This document shows, one piece after another, positions 33,900 through 42,667 of a stretch of DNA of 64,000 bases. Position 1 is the stretch's first letter, and each line of letters starts with the position of its first letter. Made by a program: the position numbers and the translations under genes. The notes under the pieces were generated by a model. That model worked only from the letters and a program-made list of their open reading frames with translations. It had not been told where the DNA came from and made no database searches. Origin of the DNA: Thermus filiformis (GTDB taxonomy: Bacteria > Deinococcota > Deinococci > Deinococcales > Thermaceae); NCBI RefSeq assembly GCF_000771745.2, contig NZ_JPSL02000040.1, positions 626,157 through 690,156 on the forward strand, read 5' to 3'.

Positions 33900-34837
33900 A
33901 CCCCACCCCAGACCCCCACGCCGAGCTCTTCGCCCGCTTCCGCCGCTACCTGGAGATGGAGGAGGGCCGCTCCCCCCGCACCGCGCGGGAGTACCTGATG
34001 GACGCCGCCCTCTTCTCCCGCTGGTTCCGCGAGCGCCACGGCCGCCCGCCCCGCTGGGAGGAGGTGGGAAGCCAGCACGTCCGCGCCTTCCTCGCCTCCC
34101 TCCAGGCCGGGCCCGCCCGCATGGGCCGCGTCCTGGCCTCCCTCAGGAAGCTCTTCCGCTACCTCGCCGAGGTGGAGGGCCTCCCCATCCTCAAGGACCC
34201 CACCGAGGGGGTGAAGCGTCCGAAACTCCCCCGCCGCCTCCCCGTCTACCTCACCCCGCCCGAGGTGGCCCGCCTCCTGGAAGCGGCCTACAAGCACCGC
34301 TCCCCCCGCGTCGGCCTCCGGGACTGGGCCCTTTTGGCCTTCCTCTACGGCACCGGCCTCCGCCTCTCCGAGGCCCTGGGCCTCACCTACGGGGACGTGG
34401 CCTACCAGGACGGCATCCCCCACGCCATCCGGGTCAGGGGCAAGGGGGACAAGGAGCGGGTGGTGGTCCTCTCCCCCACGGCCCAGCGGGCGCTCTACCA
34501 GTGGCTCAAGCACCGGAACCTGGAGGGCCACCCCACGAGCCCCTACATCTGGAGCCACACCACGGGGCCGCGCCGGGGGGAGCCCTTCTCGGCGAGGGCG
34601 GTGGAGGCGATGGTGAAGCGGGTGGCCAGGAAGGCGGGGCTCAAGGACTGGCAGAGGATCACGCCCCACAAGCTCCGGCACTCCTACGCCAGCGCCCTGG
34701 TGGAGGCGGGGCGGGGGATTGAGGAGGTCAGGGAGCTCCTTGGTCACAGTTCCATCAGCACCACCCAGGTTTACGTGCACGTCTCCCGGAGGCGGCTGGA
34801 GGAGGCGGCCCGGGCGCTGCCGGACGTGCTGGGGTAA
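33896..34837 (+). CDS. XerC/D-type tyrosine recombinase
   Basis: 313 aa. SAM-like N-terminal domain (residues 1-105) and a catalytic domain with the full set R156 (G-T-G-L-R-L-S-E), K183, H258, R261 (H-K-L-R-H), H284 (L-L-G-H-S-S) and nucleophile Y293. Likely resolves multimers of the plasmid or integrates an element. No core site was identified nearby. Confidence 0.9.
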   Translation: MNPTPDPHAELFARFRRYLEMEEGRSPRTAREYLMDAALFSRWFRERHGRPPRWEEVGSQHVRAFLASLQAGPARMGRVLASLRKLFRYLAEVEGLPILKDPTEGVKRPKLPRRLPVYLTPPEVARLLEAAYKHRSPRVGLRDWALLAFLYGTGLRLSEALGLTYGDVAYQDGIPHAIRVRGKGDKERVVVLSPTAQRALYQWLKHRNLEGHPTSPYIWSHTTGPRRGEPFSARAVEAMVKRVARKAGLKDWQRITPHKLRHSYASALVEAGRGIEEVRELLGHSSISTTQVYVHVSRRRLEEAARALPDVLG

Positions 34838-34849
34838 GGAGGGGCGGAG

Positions 34850-34999
34850 ATGAGGAACGAGGCCGACACCCGGGCCCTGGAGGACCTGAGGGCCTTCCGG
34901 CGGCTCTGGGGCCGCCTTCCCGGGCCGGTGCGGTGGATCCTGGCCCGGGTGTGGGGGCGGGGAGGCCTCCCGGCTTTGGAGCGGCTGGAGGGCAACTGA
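34850..34999 (+). CDS. 49-aa hypothetical protein
   Basis: ATG 34850 follows TAAGGAGGGGCGGAG, 12 nt after the recombinase stop. Reads M-R-N-E-A-D-T-R-A-L-E-D-L-R-A-F and W-G-R-L-P-G-P-V-R-W-I-L-A-R-V-W. Small amphipathic protein likely in the recombinase operon; function unknown. Confidence 0.6.
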   Translation: MRNEADTRALEDLRAFRRLWGRLPGPVRWILARVWGRGGLPALERLEGN

Positions 35000-35023
35000 A
35001 CGCGCCCCTGACGGGAGCGCCGG

Positions 35024-35064
35024 TATACTCCCTTCCAAGGGCCACGCTTGGCTGAAAGGAGGGC
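35024..35064 (+). promoter_or_regulatory. Promoter -10 and hairpin leader of the second propeller gene
   Basis: TATACT (35024-35029), CCAAG/CTTGG hairpin (35035-35051) and AAAGGAGG. Same order, spacing and hairpin sequence as 5013-5051. Confidence 0.6.
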
Positions 35065-35556
35065 ATGGAGCGGGTGTTGAGGCGCGGAAGCGCAGGAGAC
35101 GTCTGGACCGTGCGGGTTCTTGGCAACAAGCTCAGCGCCGTCGCTTACGGGAACGGCCTCTTCGTGGCGGTGGGAGATTGGGGCACCATCCTCACCTCCT
35201 CGGACGGGGTTACCTAGGCGATGCGGCCTTCGGGGACGAGCGAAGACCTCCGTGGCATTGCTTACGGCAACGGCCTCTTCGTGGCCGTGGGGAATGGTGG
35301 TGCCGTCCTAACCTCCCCGGACGGGGCAGACTGGACGGAGGAAGACTCGGGGACGAGCAACAACCTCTTCGGCGTTGCCTACGGGAACGGCCTCTTCGTG
35401 GTGGTGGGGGACGAGGGCACCATCCTCATCTCTCCAGACTGGATTACCCGGACATTGTGGGCTTCGGGGACGGGCAACAAGCTCTTCGGGGTTGCCTACG
35501 GCAACGGCCGCTTCGTGGTGGTGGGGGCTCGGGGCATCATCCTCACCTCTCCCTGA
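35065..35556 (+). pseudogene. Shortened beta-propeller gene with an amber codon
   Basis: About four blades of the repeat found at 5059 (A-Y-G-N-G-L-F-V-A-V-G, then T-I-L-T-S). TAG at 35215-35217 replaces the expected Trp after S-S-D-G-V-T; the frame then continues unbroken to 35556. Four blades would not close a propeller alone, so it may be truncated or oligomeric. Translation could restart at ATG 35221. Confidence 0.7.
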
Positions 35557-35620
35557 GCCTTTGGCCCCTTCCCGCCCCCTTAGCGAAGGAAAGACCTTTG
35601 CAAATATAAGGGTGGGGTTT

Positions 35621-35713
35621 TTGCGGGAAGAGGCTACCCAGGCCCAGACGGACGAGACCCTAAAGCGGCTGGAACAGGCCGTTTTGGAGAAGGCCTTCCG
35701 GGGGGAGCTATAA
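35621..35713 (+). pseudogene. 3' fragment of a type I restriction specificity (hsdS) gene
   Basis: L-R-E-E-A-T, then L-K-R-L-E-Q-A-V-L-E-K-A-F-R-G-E-L and stop is the characteristic HsdS C-terminus. Nothing else of the system is present. Confidence 0.6.
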
Positions 35714-35835
35714 AGCGGTACGTAAGGGGAAAAACCCAAGCGATATTGCAAAACCCAAGCGGCTGTTGTACCCTATAGATGGGCATTTGATATGCCCTTT
35801 ACCTGTGGGGGGATGGCTGATATGCTTTTGGGTGG

Positions 35836-36102
35836 ATGCCGAGCCGTAGGATTGGTGGATTGCGAGTGTGGATATATTTCAACGATCACCGTCCTCCCCA
35901 CGTTCATGTCCAAATCGGCAATAGTGAAGTCGTTTTCTCTCTCAGCGTTGACGGAGAGCCCATAGGGATCCGCGAGATTCGTGGGAATGTCAAAAACGGC
36001 GAAGTGGTGAGGGCTTTAGAGATGGTTAGGCAAAACAACGACTCCCTGCTGGAATGGTGGAGGGAAATCCATGGTGACTGCCGATCTTCTCAAGCAAATT
36101 GA
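35836..36102 (+). CDS. DUF4160 protein, probable toxin
   Basis: 88 aa. W-I-Y-F-N-D-H-R-P-P-H-V-H-V is the DUF4160 signature. AT-richer than its surroundings. Overlaps the DUF2442 gene by 32 nt; DUF4160-DUF2442 pairs are known as candidate toxin-antitoxin modules. Confidence 0.75.
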   Translation: MPSRRIGGLRVWIYFNDHRPPHVHVQIGNSEVVFSLSVDGEPIGIREIRGNVKNGEVVRALEMVRQNNDSLLEWWREIHGDCRSSQAN

Positions 36103-36847
36103 GGCTGCTCGCAAGGCAGGTGAGCGGGCGCAGCAGTCTGAACCTGCGGCTCGTCATGCCCGCTACAACCCGGTGTCGCGGGAGATCGAGATCGAGCTGA
36201 GGGATGGCCGCCGCGTGTCGATCAGCGTTGATCTGATCCAGGGTTTGCAGGGAGCCGGTGACGAAGAGTTGAGCCGGGTCAAGGTGACCCCGGCCGGGAC
36301 CGGCCTCTATTGGGAAGATCTGGATGTTGACATAAGTGTGCCCTTCCTCCTAAAGGGCATTTACGGGACGCGGGCTTGGATGGCCGAGTTGGGACGGCGA
36401 GGGGGTAAGGTCAAGAGTGCGGCCAAAGCTGCTGCGGCCCGTGAGAATGGGAAGAAAGGGGGACGACCTCGAAAGTCTTCGGCCTCAAAACCGGGGGAGG
36501 CCTCCGTTGTTTCCAAGAGCCATAAGGTTGAGCTGCACTTGCCGCGCACGCTCTACCAACAACTGCAGGAGGAAGCCCAGGAGGAGGGAGTGACTCTCGA
36601 GAACTACCTTTTAACCCTCGTGATTCAGGGCGCTTCATACCGTCGGATGCGCCTCGAGGTGAGAGACCCTTGGGAACAGCTAGGCCGTATGGAGCGCTGG
36701 GGGGTGTTCGTGAGGGGTAAGGGTATTCTCGTGGAGAAGTGGCCAATCTCAACGCCTACTGTGATTGTCTTGAAGAATCTGGGTGAAGCCCAAGTTGCGG
36801 CTTCGGGAGAGGAGGACTTCCGATCCTTCAGGGGGGTTTACGCTTGA
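36071..36847 (+). CDS. DUF2442-domain protein with extra C-terminal region, probable antitoxin
   Basis: 258 aa. Residues 25-100 match DUF2442 (A-R-Y-N-P-V-S-R-E-I-E-I-E-L-R-D-G-R-R, L-Y-W-E-D-L-D-V-D-I-S-V-P). A linker with A-R-E-N-G-K-K-G-G-R-P-R-K (DNA-binding-like) leads to a ribbon-helix-helix-like stretch (K-V-E-L-H-L-P-R-T-L-Y-Q-Q-L) and about 80 further residues. Overlaps the chaperone gene by 4 nt. Confidence 0.7.
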   Translation: MVTADLLKQIEAARKAGERAQQSEPAARHARYNPVSREIEIELRDGRRVSISVDLIQGLQGAGDEELSRVKVTPAGTGLYWEDLDVDISVPFLLKGIYGTRAWMAELGRRGGKVKSAAKAAAARENGKKGGRPRKSSASKPGEASVVSKSHKVELHLPRTLYQQLQEEAQEEGVTLENYLLTLVIQGASYRRMRLEVRDPWEQLGRMERWGVFVRGKGILVEKWPISTPTVIVLKNLGEAQVAASGEEDFRSFRGVYA

Positions 36848-37341
36848 GCAAGAAATCTGCCGACACCCCTTTCGCCTTGGACCCCGACGAATATGGGAAA
36901 TTCATAGAAGGATTGGATCTTATCCAAGTTAGGCTGGTTCGCCTCAACGTCGAAAGCGCCGCGAGCTTCCCGATCAAACCCTCCGGCACAAGTATCGAGT
37001 TGGAAATCGCAGAAGAGGCAAGTTACACGCCCGTAGACGAGGGTTTTGAAGTCTTCCACCGCTACTTGCTGCTCGCGAAAGATGCTCAGCAGCCTTCGGA
37101 GCTCCTCGGAAGAATCGAAGCAGAGTTCGGTTTGCGCTTTAAAAGCGTTCAACCGATCAGCCAGCCATACTTCGAGATTTTCCGCCATTTCAACCTCCCG
37201 GTGAATACCTGGCCTTACTGGAGGGAGTTGGTCCAATCAATGACGGCGCGGATGGGATGGCCGCCCATCACGCTGCCTTTGCTGAAGAGAGTGCTCCCTC
37301 CAAGTGGAAGACCTACTCAAAAAACCAGGAAAAAGAAATAA
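36844..37341 (+). CDS. SecB-like chaperone
   Basis: 165 aa from TTG 36844. W-P-Y-W-R-E-L-V-Q-S-M-T-A-R-M-G-W-P-P-I-T-L-P-L-L is the conserved SecB C-terminal motif; the N-terminal two thirds fit its beta-sheet. Third gene after a toxin-antitoxin pair, it fits the TAC (toxin-antitoxin-chaperone) design in which SecB-like proteins control an antitoxin. Basic tail R-K-K-K. Thermus-typical SecB genes are not otherwise expected, so transfer is likely. Confidence 0.75.
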   Translation: MSKKSADTPFALDPDEYGKFIEGLDLIQVRLVRLNVESAASFPIKPSGTSIELEIAEEASYTPVDEGFEVFHRYLLLAKDAQQPSELLGRIEAEFGLRFKSVQPISQPYFEIFRHFNLPVNTWPYWRELVQSMTARMGWPPITLPLLKRVLPPSGRPTQKTRKKK

Positions 37342-37371
37342 CCTTCCTGAGGTACTCAACCGCCCTCGAGG

Positions 37372-37514
37372 CTAGAACGAATCCCCGGCCCCCGGGCCGC
37401 CCTTCTCCAGGAGCGGGGCCACCTCCTCCTCACCCAGCGAGAGGAGAAGGTCGGTGGCCAGGCGCAAGAGCGTGTTCTCCGTGATCCTTTCGGTGTTCCC
37501 TCCGGGAAGCAACC
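37372..37514 (-). pseudogene. 3' fragment of an unknown gene entered from an SPI element
   Basis: After the SPI the frame reads I-T-E-N-T-L-L-R-L-A-T-D-L-L-L-S-L and E-E-E-V-A-P-L-L-E-K-G to a TAG at 37372. Upstream of the SPI the frame is closed. Family unknown. Confidence 0.5.
37492..37514. repeat. SPI element
   Basis: GGTGTTCCC, TCC, GGGAAGCAACC, identical to the copy at 4572-4594. Confidence 0.85.
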
Positions 37515-37558
37515 CCCCCTCCCCCTCCGTTCCCGGTTCAGCCTCTTGGTGGGCGCTT

Positions 37559-37906
37559 TCACCGCCACTCCTCTCCCAGTAGGCGCGCGAGGCTCAACCG
37601 GACGGCCTCCGCGTCGGGTTCGGCAAGCACCCCCAGCACCCCCCGGATCAGGCAGTGGTCCAGGGTGAAGAGCTTGAAGCGGACCTTGGAAGGGGCGGGC
37701 AGGCCGGCGGCGGCCAGGTCGGTGATGGGGCAGTCCAGCGGCCAGGGAGGGTTCTTCGCCGAGGTGATCATGGCCATCACCGAGTGGCCGGCGGGGGTGT
37801 TGAAGGCCCGGGCATCGGACAGGACCAGGGCGGGACGGTTCTTCTGCGCGTCCCGGTCGGTGAAGGGGAAGGGGACGCGCACCACCGTGAAGCGCTCAAA
37901 GGTCAC
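37559..37906 (-). CDS. MazF/PemK-family toxin
   Basis: 115 aa. V-R-V-P-F-P-F-T-D and K-N-R-P-A-L-V-L-S are the conserved MazF loops, the latter with the catalytic-region Arg; I-T-S-A-K-N follows. Endoribonuclease toxin. Start overlaps the antitoxin gene by 11 nt. Confidence 0.85.
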   Translation of the reverse strand: MTFERFTVVRVPFPFTDRDAQKNRPALVLSDARAFNTPAGHSVMAMITSAKNPPWPLDCPITDLAAAGLPAPSKVRFKLFTLDHCLIRGVLGVLAEPDAEAVRLSLARLLGEEWR

Positions 37907-38141
37907 GGTAGGCCTCCTCGTCGGCGGGGCTTGCCCACTCGTTCAAGGTGCCCTCCAGGGCCCGTAGGTACTCCACGTCCAGGGGCTGCAGGCGCCTGAC
38001 GGTGGCCGTCCCGTCGGGCCCGACCTCCCAGACGAGCAGATCGCCCGGCCCCGCCTGCAAGGCGGCCCGCACCTCCCGGGGGACGGTGGTCTGCCCCTTG
38101 GCGGTAATCTTGGTGATGGGGATCTTGGGTAATGCACGCAT
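37896..38141 (-). CDS. AbrB/MazE-type antitoxin
   Basis: 81 aa. I-T-A-K-G-Q-T-T-V-P-R-E-V-R-A-A-L is the AbrB motif; acidic C-terminus. Upstream partner of the MazF gene and divergent from argonaute, 98 bp away. Confidence 0.85.
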   Translation of the reverse strand: MRALPKIPITKITAKGQTTVPREVRAALQAGPGDLLVWEVGPDGTATVRRLQPLDVEYLRALEGTLNEWASPADEEAYRDL

Positions 38142-38239
38142 TACTTTCTTACCTTACCTGAGGTATGGCGGAGGGTCAAGGCCGCCCTCCCCCAGGGGCC
38201 CTCATCCCATAAGGGCGGAAGGTGGTAAACTGGTTCCAA

Positions 38240-40327
38240 ATGAACCGCTCCAAGCAGATCGGTTCCAAGGTCCCCGTTTACCTCAACCGCTTCCCCTTGA
38301 GGCCCCTTTCCCCCGATGAGCTCCGGCCCCGCCTCTTCCGCCCGGAGCTGAGCCCCCCTCCCGACCGGGAGGAGGCCCACCCCTTGCTCGCCCAGGTGGC
38401 CCGCCAGCTGGGGGTGCCCGCCATCCCCTGGCAGGGGGCCTTCCTCCTCACCTGGGAGGAGCCCAAGCGGATGCAGGGGGAGGTGCGGCGGGGGGAGAGG
38501 GTCTACGCCTTCTCTCTGGAGGCCCAAGGCCGGGCGGAGCTGGACCCCGCCCGCCCCCAGGACCGGGAGGCCCTCTCCCGTCTGGCCTCGAGGCGGTTGG
38601 AAGAGCGGCTGGCGAGGCTCAGGCTACGACGCGACATGCAGGACATGAATGTGGAGGAGCGGCGCATCTACCGGAAGGAGGTGGCTTCGGGGCCCGGGTG
38701 GCGCTTCCTCCAGGGGGCGGAGCTGGACCTCCTGGTGGACCAAAAGGGGCGGCTGGTCCTGGAGGTGGACCTCTTCCACCGCATCCTCCCCAGCCTGACC
38801 CTGGAGGCCTGGCTCCGGGAGGGGTACCCCCTCCCCCGGCGGGCGCGGAACGCCTACGGAGGGCCCAGGAGGGTCTGGGATGTGGTCCGCCTGGGGGAGG
38901 AGGCCCCGGAGGCCGTCCTCCTCCCCGGGGGGAAAAACCTTCTGGACTACCACCGGGAACGAGGCCGCCTCGAGGGGGAGGCGGGGCAGGTGGTCTGGGT
39001 ACAGGACCCCCGGAGGCCCCGGGAGGAGGTCCCCCACCTCACCGGCCTCCTCCTCCCCGTCCTCAGCCTGGAGGAGGTGCACGACCTGGGGGAGGTCCCC
39101 CGCCTCCAGATCCCCCCCGGGGAAAGGCTGGAAGGAGCACGGAGAACCGCGAGATGGGTGGCGAAGCATCTGAACCTGGGCGCACCCCCAAGCCTCGAGC
39201 CCCTAATGGACCAAGCCCTGCGCCTGCCCCTACCCTCCCTGGTGGCGGCGGGGAAAAGGCGGGTGAAAAAGCCTGCAGACGCCCTAGAGGTGGGGCCCTT
39301 CCGCTCCCGGCCCGCCAAGGTGGCCCTCCTCCGCCTGGACGGGGGGCGGGGCTGGCCCCCTTTCTTAGAAAGGCGGCTGGAGAGGCTGGGGCTAGAAACG
39401 GGAACGCTGGAGGCGGACCTCCAGGACGAGCTCGCCCTGCGGAGGAAGCTTTCCGCCCTGAGGGAGGCGGGCTTCTCGGCCCTTCTCGTCCTCACCCCGC
39501 CTTTAAGCTGGGAGGTGCGCAACCGCCTCAAGGCCCTCTGCCTCAAGGAGGGCCTCCCCACCCAGCTCCTCAACACCCCCCTGAAGGAGGCAAAGGAGGA
39601 AGAACACCGCCTGGCCAACGCCCTCCTGGGCCTCCTGGTCAAGGCGGGCTTCCAGCTTCTGGCCCTGGAGGGGGAGTACCCCGCCGAGCTGGTGGTGGGC
39701 TTTGACGCGGGCGGCCAGAACTCCTTCCGCTTCGGCGGGGCCGCCTGCGCGGTGGGCCAGGACGGGAGCCTCCTCACCTGGGCCCTGCCCGAGGCCCAGC
39801 CTGGGGAGAGGATCCCCGAGGAGGTGGTCTGGGACCTCCTGCAAGAAGCCCTCCTGGCCTTCTCCCCCGAGGGGAGGCTTTCCCGGAAGGTGCTGCTGCT
39901 TCGGGACGGGAAGGTGCCCCCGGGGGAGTTCGCCCGGGCCCTGGAGGAGCTGAGGAGGCGGGGCGTGGCCTACGACCTCCTCTCCGTGCGCAAAAGCGGG
40001 GGCGGCCGCCTCTACCCGGTGCGGGGGAGGCTCGCCGACGGCCTCTTCCTCCCCCTGGAGGAGGAGACCTTCCTCCTCCTCACCGTCCACCGGGAGGGCC
40101 GGGGAACGCCGAGGCCCCTCAAGCTGGTACGGGAGGAGGGAAATACCCCCCTCGTTGACCTGGCCCTACAAATCTACCACCTCACCCGGCTCTACCCCGC
40201 AAGTGGCTTCCTCTTCCCCCGTCTTCCCGCCCCCCTCCACCTGGCCGACCGGCTGGTGAGGGAGGTGGGCAGGCTGGGGGTGCGGCACCTGAAGGAGGTC
40301 CCCAGGGACCGGCTCTTCTTCGTCTGA
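38240..40327 (+). CDS. ago: Prokaryotic Argonaute, TtAgo orthologue
   Basis: 695 aa from ATG 38240 (an in-frame GTG at 38222 is possible; TtAgo begins like the ATG form). The catalytic tetrad is complete: D489 (V-G-F-D-A-G-G), E523 (G-E-R-I-P), D556 (L-L-R-D-G), D670 (L-A-D-R-L); spacings 34, 33 and 114 match TtAgo (34, 34, 114). C-terminus R-H-L-K-E-V ... L-F-F-V is that of TtAgo. Long pAgo that cuts DNA with short DNA guides and acts against plasmids and in replication termination. TAAACT lies 9 nt before the ATG, suggesting leaderless transcription. No nuclease partner gene is adjacent. Confidence 0.95.
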   Translation: MNRSKQIGSKVPVYLNRFPLRPLSPDELRPRLFRPELSPPPDREEAHPLLAQVARQLGVPAIPWQGAFLLTWEEPKRMQGEVRRGERVYAFSLEAQGRAELDPARPQDREALSRLASRRLEERLARLRLRRDMQDMNVEERRIYRKEVASGPGWRFLQGAELDLLVDQKGRLVLEVDLFHRILPSLTLEAWLREGYPLPRRARNAYGGPRRVWDVVRLGEEAPEAVLLPGGKNLLDYHRERGRLEGEAGQVVWVQDPRRPREEVPHLTGLLLPVLSLEEVHDLGEVPRLQIPPGERLEGARRTARWVAKHLNLGAPPSLEPLMDQALRLPLPSLVAAGKRRVKKPADALEVGPFRSRPAKVALLRLDGGRGWPPFLERRLERLGLETGTLEADLQDELALRRKLSALREAGFSALLVLTPPLSWEVRNRLKALCLKEGLPTQLLNTPLKEAKEEEHRLANALLGLLVKAGFQLLALEGEYPAELVVGFDAGGQNSFRFGGAACAVGQDGSLLTWALPEAQPGERIPEEVVWDLLQEALLAFSPEGRLSRKVLLLRDGKVPPGEFARALEELRRRGVAYDLLSVRKSGGGRLYPVRGRLADGLFLPLEEETFLLLTVHREGRGTPRPLKLVREEGNTPLVDLALQIYHLTRLYPASGFLFPRLPAPLHLADRLVREVGRLGVRHLKEVPRDRLFFV

Positions 40328-40718
40328 GAGGCTGAACCCGGACAGACACATGTGAGACTGGACGAGTAAAAATGTGGGGACCACTCCAGGAGAGAGGAGG
40401 TCCCCACGGATGCAGCTTACCACGGTCGGCAAAGAGGTCCTGCAGGGAGCCCGGAAGGCCTGGGAACTCCAGGAAGCCGGGGCCGGCGACCCCACGGTCC
40501 AGGAGCGCCTGCGGAAGCTCAGGCAGGTGGAAGCGCTCAGGAAACACGGGATGAGCTGGCCCAAGATCCAGGAGGTTTTGGGCATCAGCCGGGCCACCTA
40601 CTACCGCTGGAAAGGGCGGCTTAGGGAAGAGGGGCCCAAAGGCCTCAAGCCCAAGTCCAAGCGACCCAAACGCCTACGACAGAAGGTCCACTGGACCCCC
40701 GAACTCCTCATGGCGGTA

Positions 40719-40740
40719 GCTGCTTCCCGAAGGGAACACC
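40719..40740. repeat. SPI element, in frame in the IS481-like transposase
   Basis: GCTGCTTCCC, GA, AGGGAACACC. Confidence 0.85.
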
Positions 40741-41029
40741 GAAAAGACCTGAGGAAGGAAAACCCCACCTGGGGAAGGTGGCCCATCTGGCTTGCTTTGA
40801 GGAAGCAGGGCTTTTTGGTCAGCGAGCGCACCGTGGGCCGCATCCTGGCCTACCTGGAGGCGCATGGCCGGGTGGAAAGCGTGGCCGCCTTTCTGGCCCG
40901 CTCCCGGCGGGGAGGGGTCAAGGGGAAGGTCCGGCGCCCCTACGCCCAAAGGAAGCCCAAGGGGTATGAGGTGAGGGGGCCGGGGGACCTTGTCCAGGTG
41001 GACACCCTCACCGTGACCCTGGGTCCTGG

Positions 41030-41055
41030 GGTTGCTTCTCCGTAAGGAGAACACC
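41030..41055. repeat. SPI element, long-stem variant, frameshifting
   Basis: GGTTGCTTCTCC, GTAA, GGAGAACACC. Paired changes keep a 6-bp stem TTCTCC/GGAGAA. Confidence 0.85.
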
Positions 41056-41155
41056 GACTGGTGGTCAAGCACTTCTCGGCCGTGGACCTTTTCACCCGTT
41101 TCTCCCTTGCTGAGGTCCACACCCGGGCCACGGCCAACCTGGCGGCCCGCTTCTC

Positions 41156-41178
41156 GGTGTTCCCTTCGGGAAGCAACC
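41156..41178. repeat. SPI element in inverse orientation, in frame
   Basis: GGTGTTCCC, TTC, GGGAAGCAACC, exact complement of the canonical form. Confidence 0.85.
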
Positions 41179-41529
41179 TCTCCCGCCTCGTGGCCCACAC
41201 GCCCTTTCCCATCCGTGCGGTGCAGGTGGATGGGGGGAGTGAGTTTATGGCCGAGTTTGAGGAAGCCTGTGAACGTTTGGGCGTCAAGCTGTTCGTCCTT
41301 CCACCGAGGAGTCCCAAGCTGAATGGCCACGTGGAGCGGATGCAGCGGACCTTTAGGGAGGAGTTCTACACCCGTCCTCTGCCGTCCCAGATTCCCGAGC
41401 TCCAGAGGGAGCTTGACGCCTACCTGGAGCACTACAACCGAAGGCGGCCCCACCGGGCCTTGGGTGGTCTTGCCCCCCTGGAGTTCTTGGCTATGCTGAG
41501 GGTGGAGTCGGTCCCCGGGGAGTCTCATA

Positions 41530-42667
41530 AGAAACCCGGGTAATCCATTCCCTCAACACCCCCCCGGCCACCAGTGGAAGAGGGTGTGGTCCCGGATGAG
41601 GTCCGGCCGGGTCTGGAGATACGCACACCGCTCGGCCACCCTCTCCCAGAGTTCATCTTCGTCCTGAACCTGACCATTGGCCACCGCCGCGTCCACCAGC
41701 GGCCAGACCCTTTCCACCGGCTGCAGCTCCGGGGAGTACGGGGGCAGAAACATCAGACCCACCCCCTCCGGCACCTTTAGCTCCTTGCTCACATGCCACC
41801 CCGCACGGTCCAGCACCACCAGGACCCAGCGGTTCCTTCCTGCCCCCCTGAGCCGGGCAAAGCGCCGCAGGACTTCAGAGAACTCTTTCGTCCCTACCGA
41901 GGGCAGCAGCCAGAACTCGCTCTCTCCCGTGTTCGGCCGCACAAAGGCGTAGACGTAGAGCCATCGGTACCTCGGCCGCACCCAGGCCACCGGTGTCCTG
42001 CCCCGAGGGGCCCAGACCCGGCGGTACACCGGCTTCAACCCCAGTCGGTGCTCGTCAAAGCTCCAGAGCTCTATCGTCAGCCGGGGCAGAAGAAACTTGA
42101 AGAGAACGAGGAGGAAGAAGAGTTTTTTTAAACTCCCCCTGTGCTTTTGGGTCCGCCCCCCGGTGCCGAGGGCGGGGGCGCAAAGGGGAAAAGCCCAGCC
42201 GCCTCATCCACTCCCAGGCGGTGTTGTAGGGCACGGGGCGGCCCAAGCGTTCGGAGAGCCACTCGGCCACGTTGCGTCCGGTCCACAGCCCGTCCCGGGG
42301 GTGGGGCTTAAGGAGAGCTTGGCGGAGTTCCTCCTGCAGCTCTGGGCTCAAAAGGGGTTTCTGCCCGGGGTTCTTGTGTCTCCCATCGGGGATGGCTTCT
42401 GGGCCCTTCTGGTTGTAGAGGGCGACCACCTTGCGGACCCAGCGGTCGGTGTAGCCCAGGATCTCGGCCACCTCTGCGGGGTGCCTGCCCTGGCTCAGGA
42501 GCCAGAGGGCGTGCCAGCGGGCCCGTTCCACGGGGTCGGTGGCTTCCCGGTAGAGGGCGTGAAGGTTATCCGGGTGGAGGTGGGGCTTCAGGGTCAGGCG
42601 GGATCTGCGCCTCCTCTTGGCTTGGGGCATGGGAACAGTCTAGCAGGAATGGAATAGGCGGGTTTCA
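41530..42667. mobile_element. IS630-type element, copy 1
   Basis: About 1138 bp with ends AGAAACCCG...TCCATTCC and complement TGAAACCCG...TCCATTCC, flanked by TA on both sides, as expected for IS630/mariner relatives. Copy 2 at 43662 shares the left 560 bp. Confidence 0.75.
41553..42630 (-). CDS. IS630-type transposase in two overlapping frames
   Basis: ORF A (42055-42630) carries the HTH part (A-E-V-A-E-I-L-G-Y-T-D-R-W-V-R-K). ORF B is open from an A7 run (T7 on the plus strand, 42123-42129) through L-P-R-L-T-I-E-L-W-S-F-D-E-H-R to 41553, with D in L-V-V-L-D-R-A-G and E in L-Q-P-V-E-R-V-W. Fusion requires skipping one A in the A7 run (+1), either programmed slippage or a decay indel. Confidence 0.75.

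Larger units (their letters stand above)
40410..41543 (+). pseudogene. IS481-like transposase with three SPI insertions
   Basis: Starts at ATG 40410. N-terminal HTH (K-I-Q-E-V-L-G-I-S-R-A-T-Y-Y-R-W) and an rve-type DDE core: D in L-V-Q-V-D-T-L, D in V-Q-V-D-G-G-S-E-F, E in G-H-V-E-R-M-Q-R-T-F. The SPI at 40719 is in frame (A-S-R-R-E-H-R). That at 41030 (26 nt) shifts the frame and causes an early stop. That at 41156 is in frame (V-F-P-S-G-S-N). The other sequence looks undecayed, so the insertions are recent. Confidence 0.8.
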
